The notes beneath the pieces were generated by a model. The model had not been told where the DNA came from. It was given only the letters and a program-made list of their open reading frames with translations, and searched no databases. Both the position numbers and the translations under genes were made by a program. A DNA stretch of 51,620 nucleotides from Chrysophaeum taylorii (taxonomy: Eukaryota > Sar > Pelagophyceae > Pelagomonadales > Pelagomonadaceae), in the NCBI GenBank assembly GCA_029834535.1, contig JAQMWT010000069.1, forward strand, positions 1 through 51,620, written 5' to 3'. Shown piece after piece: positions 19,288-28,130 of the stretch (positions are counted from its first letter, which is position 1; the number at the start of each line of letters is the position of its first letter).

Positions 19288-21207
19288 ATGGGCGACGAGG
19301 AGAGCTTCTCAGCAGCAGCACCGGGGGACGAGGAGTCTGGGGGGTCGATCGCGGCGTGGGTCGCGACGGGGGTGGCGGTGGCGACGCCCGTGGCGTTCGC
19401 GTTGTACTTTTATTACCTGCGACGTCGGAACAGCAAGTCCGAGCTGGACGACATCCTCGCGTGCGACGGACGCGTGACGACGACAAAGGCCGGGGATGCG
19501 ACGAACGAGGACGATTTTTTTGCTGTCCAGAACGCGCCGTGGCCCTCCGAGTTGCCGGGGTCCGAGAGGATCGAGGCCTACGAAGAGCTCAAGGCCGCCG
19601 AGCCGTTGGACCGGACCAAGCTCCGTCACGCTTTGATGGACAGGTGCCAGGCGCACGTCGCGTGGCTCCTGCGGCTGGAGAAGGAGCAGCGGTCGATGGA
19701 AAGGCTGTCGAGGCGCGGGATGATAAGCTCGAAGGACTATTCGAGGTTCTGCAAGTTTGCCGACGCGCTGGACGCCGAGGTGACGGCGGTCCGCGAGGAG
19801 GCGGCGTGGCTGTGCGACGATCCCTCCAAGGCGGCGCAGGCCGCCGACGAGATCTGGCGCATCGCGGTGCAGATCTGGCACCAGCGGCGCCAGCAAGAGC
19901 AGCAGCAGAAGCAGCCCGACCCCGAGCAGCTGCGGGCGAAGGAACGGGACGACTCGCGTCGCGCCAAGGCGCGAGCGGCCGAGGCCAAACGGTCGCTCAG
20001 AGGCCTGAAGGGCGGATTCCTCGGGAGCGGGGGCGAGAAGAAGAAGAACGGCGCGACGACGAGCACCAAGCGCCCGCAGCCACCTGCGACCGAGAAAAAG
20101 AAGGACCCGCCGGATCAGGACGGGGCGGTCGCCGCGTTCGAGGCGACGAAATGGCCTGCCGAGCTGCCGTGCGCGGGCGCGCGCGCGCGCTACGACAAGC
20201 TCAAGAAACAGACCCTCGCCGAGGCGCCCCCCGAGGGCGTGCCCGAGGGGCCCCTCCGGCAGCGGCTGCGACAGGCGTTGATGGAGCGGTGCCAGCACCA
20301 CGTCGGGTTCGTGAGGTTCGTCGAGCAAGAGCAGCATCGCGCGCGCGCGGCGCTCGAGAGGGCTAAGTGGCGGTCGGGCGAGGGTGCCCCGAGCAGCGAG
20401 GACCTCGGAAAGCTGCAGGCGATGGACGCCCTCGCCAAGCAGGAGATGGAGCTCGTCCAGGCCGAGGCCGAGTGGCTCGGGGACCCCTCGGGCGAGCCGG
20501 GCATGGGCGACCGGATCTGGCCGACGGCGTTCGACCTCGACGCCCAGATGCGCCAGCGCCGCGAGCTCCAGGAGAGGCACCAGCGCGCTTTGACCGAGCG
20601 TACCCTCAAGGCCTACGCCTCGCGCGAGGCCAAGCCCTGGCCAAAACAGCTCCCGGGCGCCAAGCAGCGCGCCGACTACGAGACCGCCAAGGCGGCCGCG
20701 CTCCGATCGCTCCCTCAGGCCGCGCAGCACGCGATGCTCCAGGGCCGGCCGGCCCAGCACGTCATCGGCCCGCAGCACACGGCAGACCTCCGGACCCTCC
20801 TCATGCAGCGCTGCCTCCAGTGCGTCCCGACCATCCAGCGCCTTCAGGGCGAGGCCCCGGCGGTCGAGATCGCCGCGAGTCGGGGCCACGTCGACGATCA
20901 AGAACTCAAAACCTTCCGCGCCCTCGACGCTGCCGTCAAGCAGGAGATCGACGCCGTCAAGCAGGAGGCCGATTGGCTCGCCGACGAGACGGGCACCCGA
21001 AAGATGGGAGACTCCGTATGGCAGGCCGCCTTCAAGCTCCACGCCGAGAAGCGCCAGGCCGTCATGGCCAAGCTCAAGGAGCAGCAGCAGCAGCAGCAGC
21101 CACCACCACCACCACCACCACCACCGGAAGAAACGACGACGACGATGACGACGACGACGCAAAATAAGGACGAAGCCAAGGAAGACGCCGAGTCGGGGGA
21201 CATTTGA
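19288..21207 (+). CDS. membrane protein with three tandem Sec66-like domains
   Basis: 639 residues from ATG 19288; an upstream in-frame ATG at 19180 would add 36 residues but lies only 2 bp from the divergent gene. Residues 22-44 are a single transmembrane segment (WVATGVAVATPVAFALYFYY) with RRR on the cytosolic side. Three repeats follow, starting at about 85, 288 and 451. Each has WPxxLPG, then LRxALMxRCxxxV, then an E-rich helix, then a DALxxEVxxVxxEAxWL segment and xxIWxxA. These are hallmarks of Sec66/Sec71, the non-essential subunit of the yeast post-translational Sec62/63 translocon at the ER. Known Sec66 proteins carry one such domain; here there are three, separated by charged linkers (EKKKNGATTSTKR). 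The C-terminus is Gln/Pro/Thr-rich. Likely role: ER, or plastid-associated ER, protein import. Confidence 0.8.
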   Translation: MGDEESFSAAAPGDEESGGSIAAWVATGVAVATPVAFALYFYYLRRRNSKSELDDILACDGRVTTTKAGDATNEDDFFAVQNAPWPSELPGSERIEAYEELKAAEPLDRTKLRHALMDRCQAHVAWLLRLEKEQRSMERLSRRGMISSKDYSRFCKFADALDAEVTAVREEAAWLCDDPSKAAQAADEIWRIAVQIWHQRRQQEQQQKQPDPEQLRAKERDDSRRAKARAAEAKRSLRGLKGGFLGSGGEKKKNGATTSTKRPQPPATEKKKDPPDQDGAVAAFEATKWPAELPCAGARARYDKLKKQTLAEAPPEGVPEGPLRQRLRQALMERCQHHVGFVRFVEQEQHRARAALERAKWRSGEGAPSSEDLGKLQAMDALAKQEMELVQAEAEWLGDPSGEPGMGDRIWPTAFDLDAQMRQRRELQERHQRALTERTLKAYASREAKPWPKQLPGAKQRADYETAKAAALRSLPQAAQHAMLQGRPAQHVIGPQHTADLRTLLMQRCLQCVPTIQRLQGEAPAVEIAASRGHVDDQELKTFRALDAAVKQEIDAVKQEADWLADETGTRKMGDSVWQAAFKLHAEKRQAVMAKLKEQQQQQQPPPPPPPPPEETTTTMTTTTQNKDEAKEDAESGDI

Positions 21208-21224
21208 ATGAAAAACGTTTCCCC

Positions 21225-21258
<34 letters not shown>

Positions 21259-21470
21259 GGTTTTCTTCTCTCTTTCTGCTTTTCAGGAATCCTACTCCAT
21301 CCCCTAGTGCTCGGCGGTAGTGGTGGGTGCGTCGGGTGGTCTCCTCCCCTATCTCCGTCACGGCGGCCCCCGCGGCCGCCGCCGAAAAATGATGCCAACG
21401 AGCGAGAAGAAGAAGAAGAAGGAAGGGTCGCACGCCATGCCTATCCCGCCAAAATAGGCCGGTCGCCTCT
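21208..21470. other. convergent intergenic region with CCG microsatellite
   Basis: A CCG run at about 21223-21258 and a short AAG run near 21405 lie between the stops of the Sec66-like gene (+) and the tyrosinase-like gene (-). No gene seen. Confidence 0.6.
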
Positions 21471-23141
21471 CTACGACCTTGCGTGCGTGGGGTCGAGGCG
21501 GAAGGAGGGGGTGTCTCGCAGCGTGTAGGCCGGGGCGTCGTTGGTTGCGGCGCAGTGCGGGGCGTCGAAGGAGTCGTAGATGTAGTCCGTATTCCTGGGA
21601 TCGAAGAGGCGATACAAGTCGCGGTTCGTGTAGTAAGACGGATGATGATCATCATCATCATCATCATCAGGGAAGGAGAGGTCGCTAGGAGTAAAGGGCG
21701 TGAGAGCGTCCACGGAGCGGCACGGGAGGTCGTCGGGCCAGGATTCGTCGAGGAGAGTGCCGGCGAGGCGGGTCCTGGCGAGCAGGCGGTCGAAGTATGG
21801 GTGGAGGGGCCAGAAGACGGGATCGTTGGGGGCGGCGTTGGTGGTCATGGCCCCCATCTTGGCCTCGCCCGCGCAGGCCGCGCGCGCGAGAAGGTCCCAG
21901 AAGCGCGGATCGTCTTCGGCATCCTTCAGTTTGAGGTCGTCGTCGACGACGTGGAAATAAGACGCATCGAGGAAATCGCTTTTTACGATATCGAAATTTT
22001 CGATCTCGATAACCCCCTGCTCGAGGAGAAGCTGCTTGGGCGGGAGGCGAGGGCAGGGTGTCCGGAGCGTCCTCTGCCAGAGCGGGAGGAGTCGGGGAGC
22101 CATAGAAACGAGCGCGGGCCACTCGTCCCCCAAATCAAAGCCGCAGTCCCACATCCCCCCGATCGCCGCGTGGAGGTTGCCGTGCAGCACGAACTCGGCG
22201 CACGCATGGAGACCCGCGAGGGTGGTCTCGTTGTCGCACTGGCGGGCGTCGGCACACCTCGGGAGTTGGTATATCCGAGATCCGCAAAGATTGGCGCAAG
22301 AGCGCTTGACCAACGGATCCGCGTCGGCGTCGCGGGGGTCCGAGACGAAGCAGGCCGCGTTCGTGGCGGGGCCATCGCAGTTCGCGCGACGCAGGGTGCC
22401 CTCGAAGGCGCCGCCGAGCCCCTCCTCGGCGTCGCAGGGTCCGAAGAGGTCTAGGCCAAAAATCTCAGAATTTTTCCAATCTTCGTATTCGGCGTCGATC
22501 GTAAAGTCCCAATAAGGAGTCGGCACCCCGAGCACCAAATCGAGCCGACGCGTGAAGGCGGCGTGCGCTGTGAAGAAGGCGACGCCACCGTGAAAGGGCG
22601 AGCACCCGTCGACGGTCGTCGCGTGCAGCTCTGCCAGCTCGCCGAGGGGCGCCGACCGCATCTTCTCGACCCACGTCGCGCGGTCCCGCGCCGAGAGGGC
22701 CCGAACTTCCCTTCGCACGAACAGGCACGACACCCTGATCACCCTCGCGCCCGACGCGAGCATCGTGTGTCCTCGGGGTCGCCGACACTCGAATTTACGG
22801 CCGGATACCGTCGCGTTCGCCGAATCCCGCGTCGCGCGCCATCGTCCGCCACCGATAATTTTCGACGTGGCAAACGGCTCGGCGACGTGCTCGAGCCCAT
22901 ACGCCTCGAGCGTCGAAGGGGGGCTGCCGTATTGCGTGTTTACCACGCGGACCCTCCGTCTATCGGGAAGAAGGAAAAGACATTCCACGGCGACGTACGC
23001 GCAAACGACCACGACCCCGACGACCCGTTCGACCCGCACCTTCTTCCGCACCGTCACGGCCTTTGGGCTGCTGATCTCCAACACCCCCCTTTTCTTCTCC
23101 TCCTTCTTCTTCTCGAGGAGCACTGCGCGCTCCTCATCCAT
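21471..23141 (-). CDS. tyrosinase-like copper oxidase, membrane-anchored
   Basis: 556 residues from ATG 23141 (an in-frame ATG at 23186 is also possible). Basic N-terminus, then one transmembrane segment (VVGVVVVCAYVAVECLFLL) at about 45-63, so a type II membrane protein with an extracytoplasmic catalytic domain. Copper-A-like region near residue 182: FHGGVAFFTAHAAFTRRLDL, then PTPYWDFT. Copper-B-like region near 317: LHGNLHAAIGGMWDC, then near 440 NDPVFWPLHPYFDRLL. These match the H-x3-H and DPxFxxxH patterns of tyrosinases and polyphenol oxidases. The usual HR of the A site is HA here. About a dozen Cys suggest disulfides in the lumen or outside. A run of Asp codons (ATC repeat on +) lies near the C-terminus. 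Tail-to-tail with the Sec66-like gene; 124 bp downstream of the carrier gene stop. Confidence 0.8.
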   Translation of the reverse strand: MDEERAVLLEKKKEEKKRGVLEISSPKAVTVRKKVRVERVVGVVVVCAYVAVECLFLLPDRRRVRVVNTQYGSPPSTLEAYGLEHVAEPFATSKIIGGGRWRATRDSANATVSGRKFECRRPRGHTMLASGARVIRVSCLFVRREVRALSARDRATWVEKMRSAPLGELAELHATTVDGCSPFHGGVAFFTAHAAFTRRLDLVLGVPTPYWDFTIDAEYEDWKNSEIFGLDLFGPCDAEEGLGGAFEGTLRRANCDGPATNAACFVSDPRDADADPLVKRSCANLCGSRIYQLPRCADARQCDNETTLAGLHACAEFVLHGNLHAAIGGMWDCGFDLGDEWPALVSMAPRLLPLWQRTLRTPCPRLPPKQLLLEQGVIEIENFDIVKSDFLDASYFHVVDDDLKLKDAEDDPRFWDLLARAACAGEAKMGAMTTNAAPNDPVFWPLHPYFDRLLARTRLAGTLLDESWPDDLPCRSVDALTPFTPSDLSFPDDDDDDDHHPSYYTNRDLYRLFDPRNTDYIYDSFDAPHCAATNDAPAYTLRDTPSFRLDPTHARS

Positions 23142-23207
23142 AAGATGATGATGCAATAAAAAATAATAGAGCCTAATCAAAATCAAACATTGAAAAGCAT
23201 CGGAGGG

Positions 23208-23272
23208 TTATCATTCATTCCACCATTCATTCATATTCATTCATTCATTCATTCATTCATTCATTCATTCGG
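23208..23272. repeat. ATTC microsatellite overlapping a stop codon
   Basis: ATTC units with small interruptions run from about 23208 to 23271 and include the stop of the carrier gene (23265), so repeat-length change could alter its last residues. Confidence 0.85.
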
Positions 23273-24221
23273 AGCCCTCCAGAAGGTGGCGCCAGAGGAC
23301 CGTGAAGACCATGGACTGGAGGCCGTTGGCGAGGATGCGGGTTTTAATGCCGCGCCAAAAGAGGGCCTGGACGCCCTCGGTGTTGACGATGTCGGCCACG
23401 ATGGCAGCATAGGAGTTGGCCCCGGCGGATGCGAGATTATTATTATTATTGTTGTAATGGTGGTGGGCCGCCGAGGCCTGTTTGGTGGTTTTGACGACAC
23501 GGATGGGGTTTGCGACGATGTCGGAGACAACCGAGGAGCTGAAGCCGATCGCGGCGCTGCGGAGGGCCTTGGGTCCAGATTTTTGGGGCTTGGTGACAAT
23601 TCTGTCGAGGACGTTGAAGGTCAAGAACCACGGGTAGTGGCCAAACAAAGTCGCGACGCCCATCGCGAGGCCACCCGTGTAGAGGAGACCGATCTGGCCC
23701 TCGCGGAGAACGGCAGAGACGAGGAAGTCGAGGCCGGCGCGGCCCTCGACCTGCGAGACAGTCTTGCAGGTATCGATGGGCATGAGGAGAAAGCGGTAGA
23801 TCGCCGTCAGGACGGAACCGAGGGCCGTGACGACCACGAGCGGGTACGCGGCGAGGACGCCGCCCTCTTTCCTCAGCTCGAGGACGAGCGTGTTCGCGCA
23901 AGCGGAGCCAAATCTCGACAACGGACCTTGAATTACTGCGTACGGCAGACCCCGGTAGAGCCGTCGCACGCCCCCTTCCTCCCACAGCTGCCGCAGGACG
24001 GCCAGGGTCTCGCCGCCGTGCCTGTACTGATAATTCATAACCGTCCGCAGCCACATGAACATGGCCACCTGCGCGACGCCCGCGATCGAGCCCGTCGCGC
24101 CGCCGGCGAAGGCCTTCCGCAGCGCCGTGCTGACGATTCCCTTTTTCTGCGTCGGCACCGGCCGCAGCTCCGCCCGCGCGGGCGCGACCAACGCCAACGC
24201 GAAGAGCAATAATCGTCGCAT
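23265..24221 (-). CDS. mitochondrial-carrier-family protein with a secretory signal
   Basis: 318 residues. The N-terminus MRRLLLFALALVAPARAEL is a classical ER signal peptide, unusual for this family. Three carrier repeats follow: FAGGATGSIAGVAQVAMFM with GGVRRLYRGLPYAVIQGP; then LLMPIDTCKTVSQVEG with GLLYTGGLAMGVATLF; then IVANPIRVVKTTKQAS with GVQALFWRGIKTRILAN. Repeats 2 and 3 keep the P-x-D/R-x-x-K motif; repeat 1 has lost it (MWLRT). Low-complexity HHHYNNNNNN sits after the third motif. Carriers normally move metabolites across the inner mitochondrial membrane; the signal peptide suggests routing through the ER, perhaps to a membrane of a complex plastid (inference). It shares a 53-bp promoter region with the divergent TPPP-like gene. 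Confidence 0.8.
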   Translation of the reverse strand: MRRLLLFALALVAPARAELRPVPTQKKGIVSTALRKAFAGGATGSIAGVAQVAMFMWLRTVMNYQYRHGGETLAVLRQLWEEGGVRRLYRGLPYAVIQGPLSRFGSACANTLVLELRKEGGVLAAYPLVVVTALGSVLTAIYRFLLMPIDTCKTVSQVEGRAGLDFLVSAVLREGQIGLLYTGGLAMGVATLFGHYPWFLTFNVLDRIVTKPQKSGPKALRSAAIGFSSSVVSDIVANPIRVVKTTKQASAAHHHYNNNNNNLASAGANSYAAIVADIVNTEGVQALFWRGIKTRILANGLQSMVFTVLWRHLLEGSE

Positions 24222-24274
24222 TCAAAACCGCGATTTATAAGGGTAAGGGAAATCTATCAATCTGAGGGTTAGGG

Positions 24275-25180
24275 ATGGCCAGCTTTGGGAGTCGGCGGCG
24301 GCGGGTCCGCGAGCGGTTCGAGGCGTACTGCATGTTCGGGAACACGGTGGGGACGGGGGGGTTGTCGTCGAAGAACTTCGCAAAGCTCGCCAAGGAGTCC
24401 GAACTCCTCGACACGCATCGGCTGACGTCGACGAACCTCGATCTGATATGGACGCGGCACGCCGCGCGCGGCGCGAAAAAACTGACGTGGGTCCAGTTCC
24501 TCTCGGCGCTGGAGGAATGCGCGGCCTTCAAGGGAATAGAGGTCGAGGACGTCCACGCGCTCGTCGCGAACGCTCGGGGACCGCGGCTAAACGCATCCGG
24601 TCCGAGCCCGGTGAGGTTTCACGACGACAAATCGCTCTACACCGGAACGCACAAGGCCGCCGCGATTGACCGGGTCGGTCTCGAGGGCCACCTCGACAGA
24701 ACCGACGCGGACGCGAAGAAGCGGTACGCCCGGGAAAAAGTTCCGGTTGCCGAAAACTACTACGGACGGGCAGCCTACGAAACGCCGGAAAAACGAGACA
24801 ATTACTACGAACTTCTCACGAGGTATTTGATGCGACATAACCCGTCCAAAGCCGCCAACGTTGGCATCCTCCTCGCCCGCTACGTCGGCAGGGAGGACGA
24901 GCTCTTCGCCAAGATTGAAGCCAAGTACGGAGAGCCCGTCCTCGACCGCGCGCCTCGCGCCCACCATACCATATACGACAGGCTCACCGACACCTCCCTC
25001 TACACGGGCGCCCACCGCCAGCGCTTCGACGACCTCGGCCGCGGACGCGGCCTCAAGGGCCGAGATTACACCTCCAAAACTGGAGGTGTCCCCGCGCGTT
25101 CGCCTTCTTCCTTCGACGGAAACACCAACGGCAACTCGGACACGGTCTTCTTCGACTCCTCCCAGTTCCTCATGCGCTGA
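24275..25180 (+). CDS. p25-alpha / TPPP-like protein
   Basis: 301 residues. Residues about 8-100 resemble the p25-alpha domain: FEAYCMFG, LSSKNFAKLAKES, LTSTNLDLIWTRHAARG, KKLTWVQFLSALEECA. A second piece with NYYELLTRYLMRHNPSKAAN and LFAKIEAKYG resembles a short helix module found in many protist cytoskeletal proteins. The C-terminus has the p25-alpha signature DRLTDTSLYTGAHRQRFDD followed by GRGLKGRDYTSKTGG; an earlier LYTGTHKAA copies part of it. TPPP proteins bind and bundle microtubules and occur almost only in organisms with cilia, so a flagellated cell is implied. Start chosen at the first ATG, 53 bp from the divergent carrier gene. Confidence 0.8.
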   Translation: MASFGSRRRRVRERFEAYCMFGNTVGTGGLSSKNFAKLAKESELLDTHRLTSTNLDLIWTRHAARGAKKLTWVQFLSALEECAAFKGIEVEDVHALVANARGPRLNASGPSPVRFHDDKSLYTGTHKAAAIDRVGLEGHLDRTDADAKKRYAREKVPVAENYYGRAAYETPEKRDNYYELLTRYLMRHNPSKAANVGILLARYVGREDELFAKIEAKYGEPVLDRAPRAHHTIYDRLTDTSLYTGAHRQRFDDLGRGRGLKGRDYTSKTGGVPARSPSSFDGNTNGNSDTVFFDSSQFLMR

Positions 25181-25900
25181 CCCGACCGCTCTTCAATGTG
25201 CTGTGTGGTGGAGGAGACCTCGTTGTCGATATACTATGTCTTTTCCGCCATTGCGGCCGTTTTTTCTTTCTTTCTTTCTTTCTTTCTTCTTCGCGGGATG
25301 AGGGCATCACGACGGGTGACGTAGTAGGTGCGATTGTGGTGTCAAAAGTGCGTGATGACCCCCGGGCGGCGGCGGCGGCGGCGGAGACGAGCGTGTTGTT
25401 CGGCTTGGCTTCGTTCGTGTCGCATTTGGCGCCGCCGCCGCCGCGCTTCCTCCTATCTTGTCACCACCTTCTTCTTCTTCTTCTTCTTCTATTTCAAACC
25501 CATCGTTGTTTATGACGAATTTCGTAGTCATCTCGAGAGTTGTAAAGAAACGGCAACCCTCTACGTTCACAAAATCAAAGCAGGGTTATCATCAAAGCTT
25601 CGTCATCCGATTTTGCCGCGGCATGGAGAAGATTTTTTTTCAAGGTGGAAATTAAAAAAAAAACGTGCCAGGTGTTACAACTGCACGACATTATTATTGG
25701 TGAGCGCGGCGGAAAAAAAAAGCAACGCTGCGCCGAAAGAAAACGGACCGCCGGAGGTGCGTGGGCCAACCACGACGGTCGTACCTTACTTACCTCCCTC
25801 GGTTCCCGTAGATTGGCGAGGCGGGTGGCCCCTTATCTCATCTCATGTCGAAAATGATGCAGTGCGACGACGATATATCCGAAAATGGATTTATTTTTAT
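25181..25900. other. convergent intergenic region with TTTC and CTT microsatellites
   Basis: It lies between the stops of the TPPP-like (+) and GST (-) genes. TTTC repeats at about 25263-25290, a CGG run near 25370 and CTT repeats at about 25467-25492. The ORFs here are short and low-complexity; I see no gene. Confidence 0.6.
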
Positions 25901-26752
25901 TCAATCATCCGGGATGCGCTTGCCCTTCCATTTTAGCGGGGAGCGCGCCTGCATCGTGGAAAACCAGGCCCGGAGGTTGGGGAGATCTGCGTCGAGGATG
26001 TCCTTGTGCGCAGAGCCGACGGAAACGTCCCCGAGGTTGTCCGTCATGCGGCAGATTTTTGAGTAGACTGCGAAGTCGGCGAGGGTTGGCGCGTCGCAGG
26101 CGAGAAAAGGGTTAGCGTCGAGACGGGATTCGTACTTGAGGAGCGTGGCATGGAGTTTAGCCTTGACCGCGTCGAGGTCTCGCGTGGCGAGGATCGCGTC
26201 GACCTTGCCGCGCGCCTTTTCGCGGTTAGCCTCGAGATAAGAGTCGATATTGACCCAGAAGGCCCACCAGGGAACGTATTTGGAAAGGGACTGGCGGACG
26301 CTCGCCTCGTAGGAGGGCTGGTGGACGTAATTGAAGAAGTTGCAGACGGCTTCCAGGACGGTCTCGGCCTCTTCGTCGAGGGTGTCCACGTCCGCCGCCA
26401 CGGCTGCCGGAACAAACGGTTCCGGGACGTCGACGCGTTCGTCTATGAACCGCAGAATCGCGGTCGCGTCGCTCACCGCCTCGCCCTTGTACTCGATCTC
26501 GGGCACCTGAGCCGACTCATCGATCGAACCTCATGCCATACCATGGTCTTCCCGCTTGGAAGCCTGCGCTTGGGTGGCTGCGGTTCGCAGAAATCGAGAA
26601 AGTGGGGCAGCCCGCGACTCTCGAGAGCTGCCACAACCTTGGCGCTGTACTGACTCCCAGGCCTGCAAGGAAATCTGCTGCTACCGAAAACGACCCACGC
26701 ACATGACGTGCACGATGATGTCGTCGGGCCGGCTGTGCCATGGACGCGACAT
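25901..26752 (-). CDS. glutathione S-transferase, three exons with 40-bp and 35-bp introns
   Basis: Exon 1 26752-26703, intron 26702-26663 (40 bp), exon 2 26662-26542, intron 26541-26507 (35 bp), exon 3 26506-25901; both introns are GT-AG. The spliced protein has about 257 residues. The thioredoxin-like domain reads IVHV-M-PGSQYSAKVVAAL across intron 1, then LPSGKTM joined to VPEIEYKGEAVSDATAIL across intron 2, which is the classical cis-Pro and E-S/D glutathione-binding stretch. The all-helical C-terminal domain includes PTLADFAVYSKICRM, the GST N-capping region. It would conjugate glutathione or act as a thiol-transferase in the cytosol. Its start is 58 bp from the divergent gene at 26811. 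Confidence 0.85.
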
Positions 26753-26810
26753 CTTCGGAACTTTCCGACCTCCTATCACTTACCCTCTCATATCAGCCGC
26801 TAACCCTCCT

Positions 26811-27473
26811 ATGGGTTGCCCGATGAGCCTCGACTTGTGGATCCGCGACGTCGTTGGGGTCCCGGTGGACGTCGCGACCCTCGTGAGGTCGTTCGCCCTC
26901 GAGCCCCCGCTCCCTCCCGACGAGCTGCCTTGTTCGCTGCTCGTCGACGCCAAACCCTGCGGCCCGCTGAGCGCCTCGAGCGCGGGGTTGCTGCTTTCGT
27001 GGGTCTCGAGGTGGCTCGGCTCCCACTTTGTCGACGAACCTCTCCTCTCGGCGCTCGAGTTCGACTTCCAGCCCTGGCCGCGCACGGGACTCGCAGTGTC
27101 GTGCGCCGGCCGACACGTCGTAACCTGCGACGCGTGGTGGTCGTGGCCGAGTCGACGCTGGTTCGTAGAACGCCGCGGCGGCCCGCGCGCCGTGCTCCGC
27201 GCGACAGGGATCTTCAACCAGCGCCTGGCCAAGGGCCTCGAACGAGAGGTCGACCGCATTGCCGCTTGGAGCTCTCTCTCGCCACTCAACGTCCACCTCC
27301 TCGGCGTCGCGCGACTTTCGCTCCGCTGCGCCTTTCTCGCCACTTTTACAACCAGCCGCCACTTCTTCTACCTCGACAACGCCGGCACTCTTCACCAACT
27401 CGATTCTCCTCGACCGCTCCGCATCCTCGCAGCTGCACTTCGACGCTTCGTCCTCAGATTCCGCGGGAGATGA
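26811..27473 (+). CDS. uncharacterised protein, possibly N-acylated
   Basis: About 220 residues from ATG 26811. The start MGCPMS fits a dual-acylation signal (myristoyl Gly2, palmitoyl Cys3), so membrane association is possible; an in-frame ATG 12 bp downstream would remove it. The protein is Trp/Arg/Leu-rich (FDFQPWPRTGLAVS, TCDAWWSWPSRRWF, VARLSLRCAFLATF, FFYLDNAGTLHQLD). The pattern of short beta-like strands may be a beta-rich domain, but I do not recognise the family. Head-to-head with the GST gene, 58 bp apart, suggesting a shared bidirectional promoter. Confidence 0.6.
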   Translation: MGCPMSLDLWIRDVVGVPVDVATLVRSFALEPPLPPDELPCSLLVDAKPCGPLSASSAGLLLSWVSRWLGSHFVDEPLLSALEFDFQPWPRTGLAVSCAGRHVVTCDAWWSWPSRRWFVERRGGPRAVLRATGIFNQRLAKGLEREVDRIAAWSSLSPLNVHLLGVARLSLRCAFLATFTTSRHFFYLDNAGTLHQLDSPRPLRILAAALRRFVLRFRGR

Positions 27474-27525
27474 TGATTCGACTTCCCCGCCGAGGGCCCG
27501 TGACTAGTCGTTGCCTCGAGCCCTA

Positions 27526-27974
27526 AAACATCATTGGCGCCAGAGTACCTACGTCCCAAAGCCCGCCCCCCCCTGCCGGAAGAAACGCTGCATCATCGAG
27601 CGTGGCGGCACGCACGCGGGTATCGAGGGGTTGTCTCTTGCAAGAAGATTCTTCGGAGAGTCTAGGTAGGTCCTTTCTCCGATTTTGTGATGGGGTCGAC
27701 GCCTTCAAAGAAAGAAGCACGTAGTTATCATCATCTGAAACGACAGCAGCAGGCTCTCTAAGATTGCCTCGTGGTGGTGGTTGCGAAAGATAACGCGCCG
27801 ACTTGGCCACGCGGCCCATTTAGGCGTTTGGCGCGAACATCCGCCCGCCACCTCAAGTCCGCATTGTTCGTCGTCATCATTTGGCGCGTAGGTCACTCTC
27901 TGGACGTTTCGTTTTTGGTTCGCGGGGTCAAATTGATCAAGTAATTGCTCGAGTTTCTTTTCGCGCCCGGACAA
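27526..27974 (-). CDS. putative two-exon small protein
   Basis: From ATG 27974 the frame MSGREKKLEQLLDQFDPANQ then NVQRVTYAPNDDDEQCGLE looks protein-like, then loses character. A second open frame, from about 27770 to 27526, reads EPAAVVSDDDNYVLLSLKAS and ends VGTLAPMMF. A GT-AG intron between about 27850 and 27780 would join them, but several donor-acceptor pairs are possible and I cannot choose. No family recognised. It starts back-to-back with the small plus-strand ORF at 27975. Confidence 0.35.
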
Positions 27975-28100
27975 GATGTCTCAGTACTACAAAAAGTGCG
28001 GAGGTTGTTTGTTGTGCGAGAACGGCGGCGTGGGAAGCACGAAAATTTTGCCCCAGCACGTGGATGATTCGTTGAGCGCCCCGCAACGGACTCTTTCTTA
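27975..28100 (+). CDS. small ORF upstream of the carotenoid-isomerase-like gene
   Basis: 41 codons (MSQYYKKCGGCLLCENGGVG to SAPQRTLS) with a C-x2-C-x3-C cluster, ending 30 bp before the next start. It may be an upstream ORF in the leader of the FAD enzyme gene, a separate micropeptide or chance. Confidence 0.2.
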
Positions 28101-28130
28101 GAGCCGACGTCCAGCAGCAAAGCCTAAACC

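Noticed and set aside
19309..21162. 617-codon minus-strand ORF opposite the Sec66-like gene
   Set aside because: Leu/Arg-rich shadow caused by GC-rich third positions; the plus strand carries recognisable Sec66 motifs.
21483..22454. 323-codon plus-strand ORF opposite the tyrosinase-like gene
   Set aside because: Shadow; the minus strand has the copper-site His motifs.
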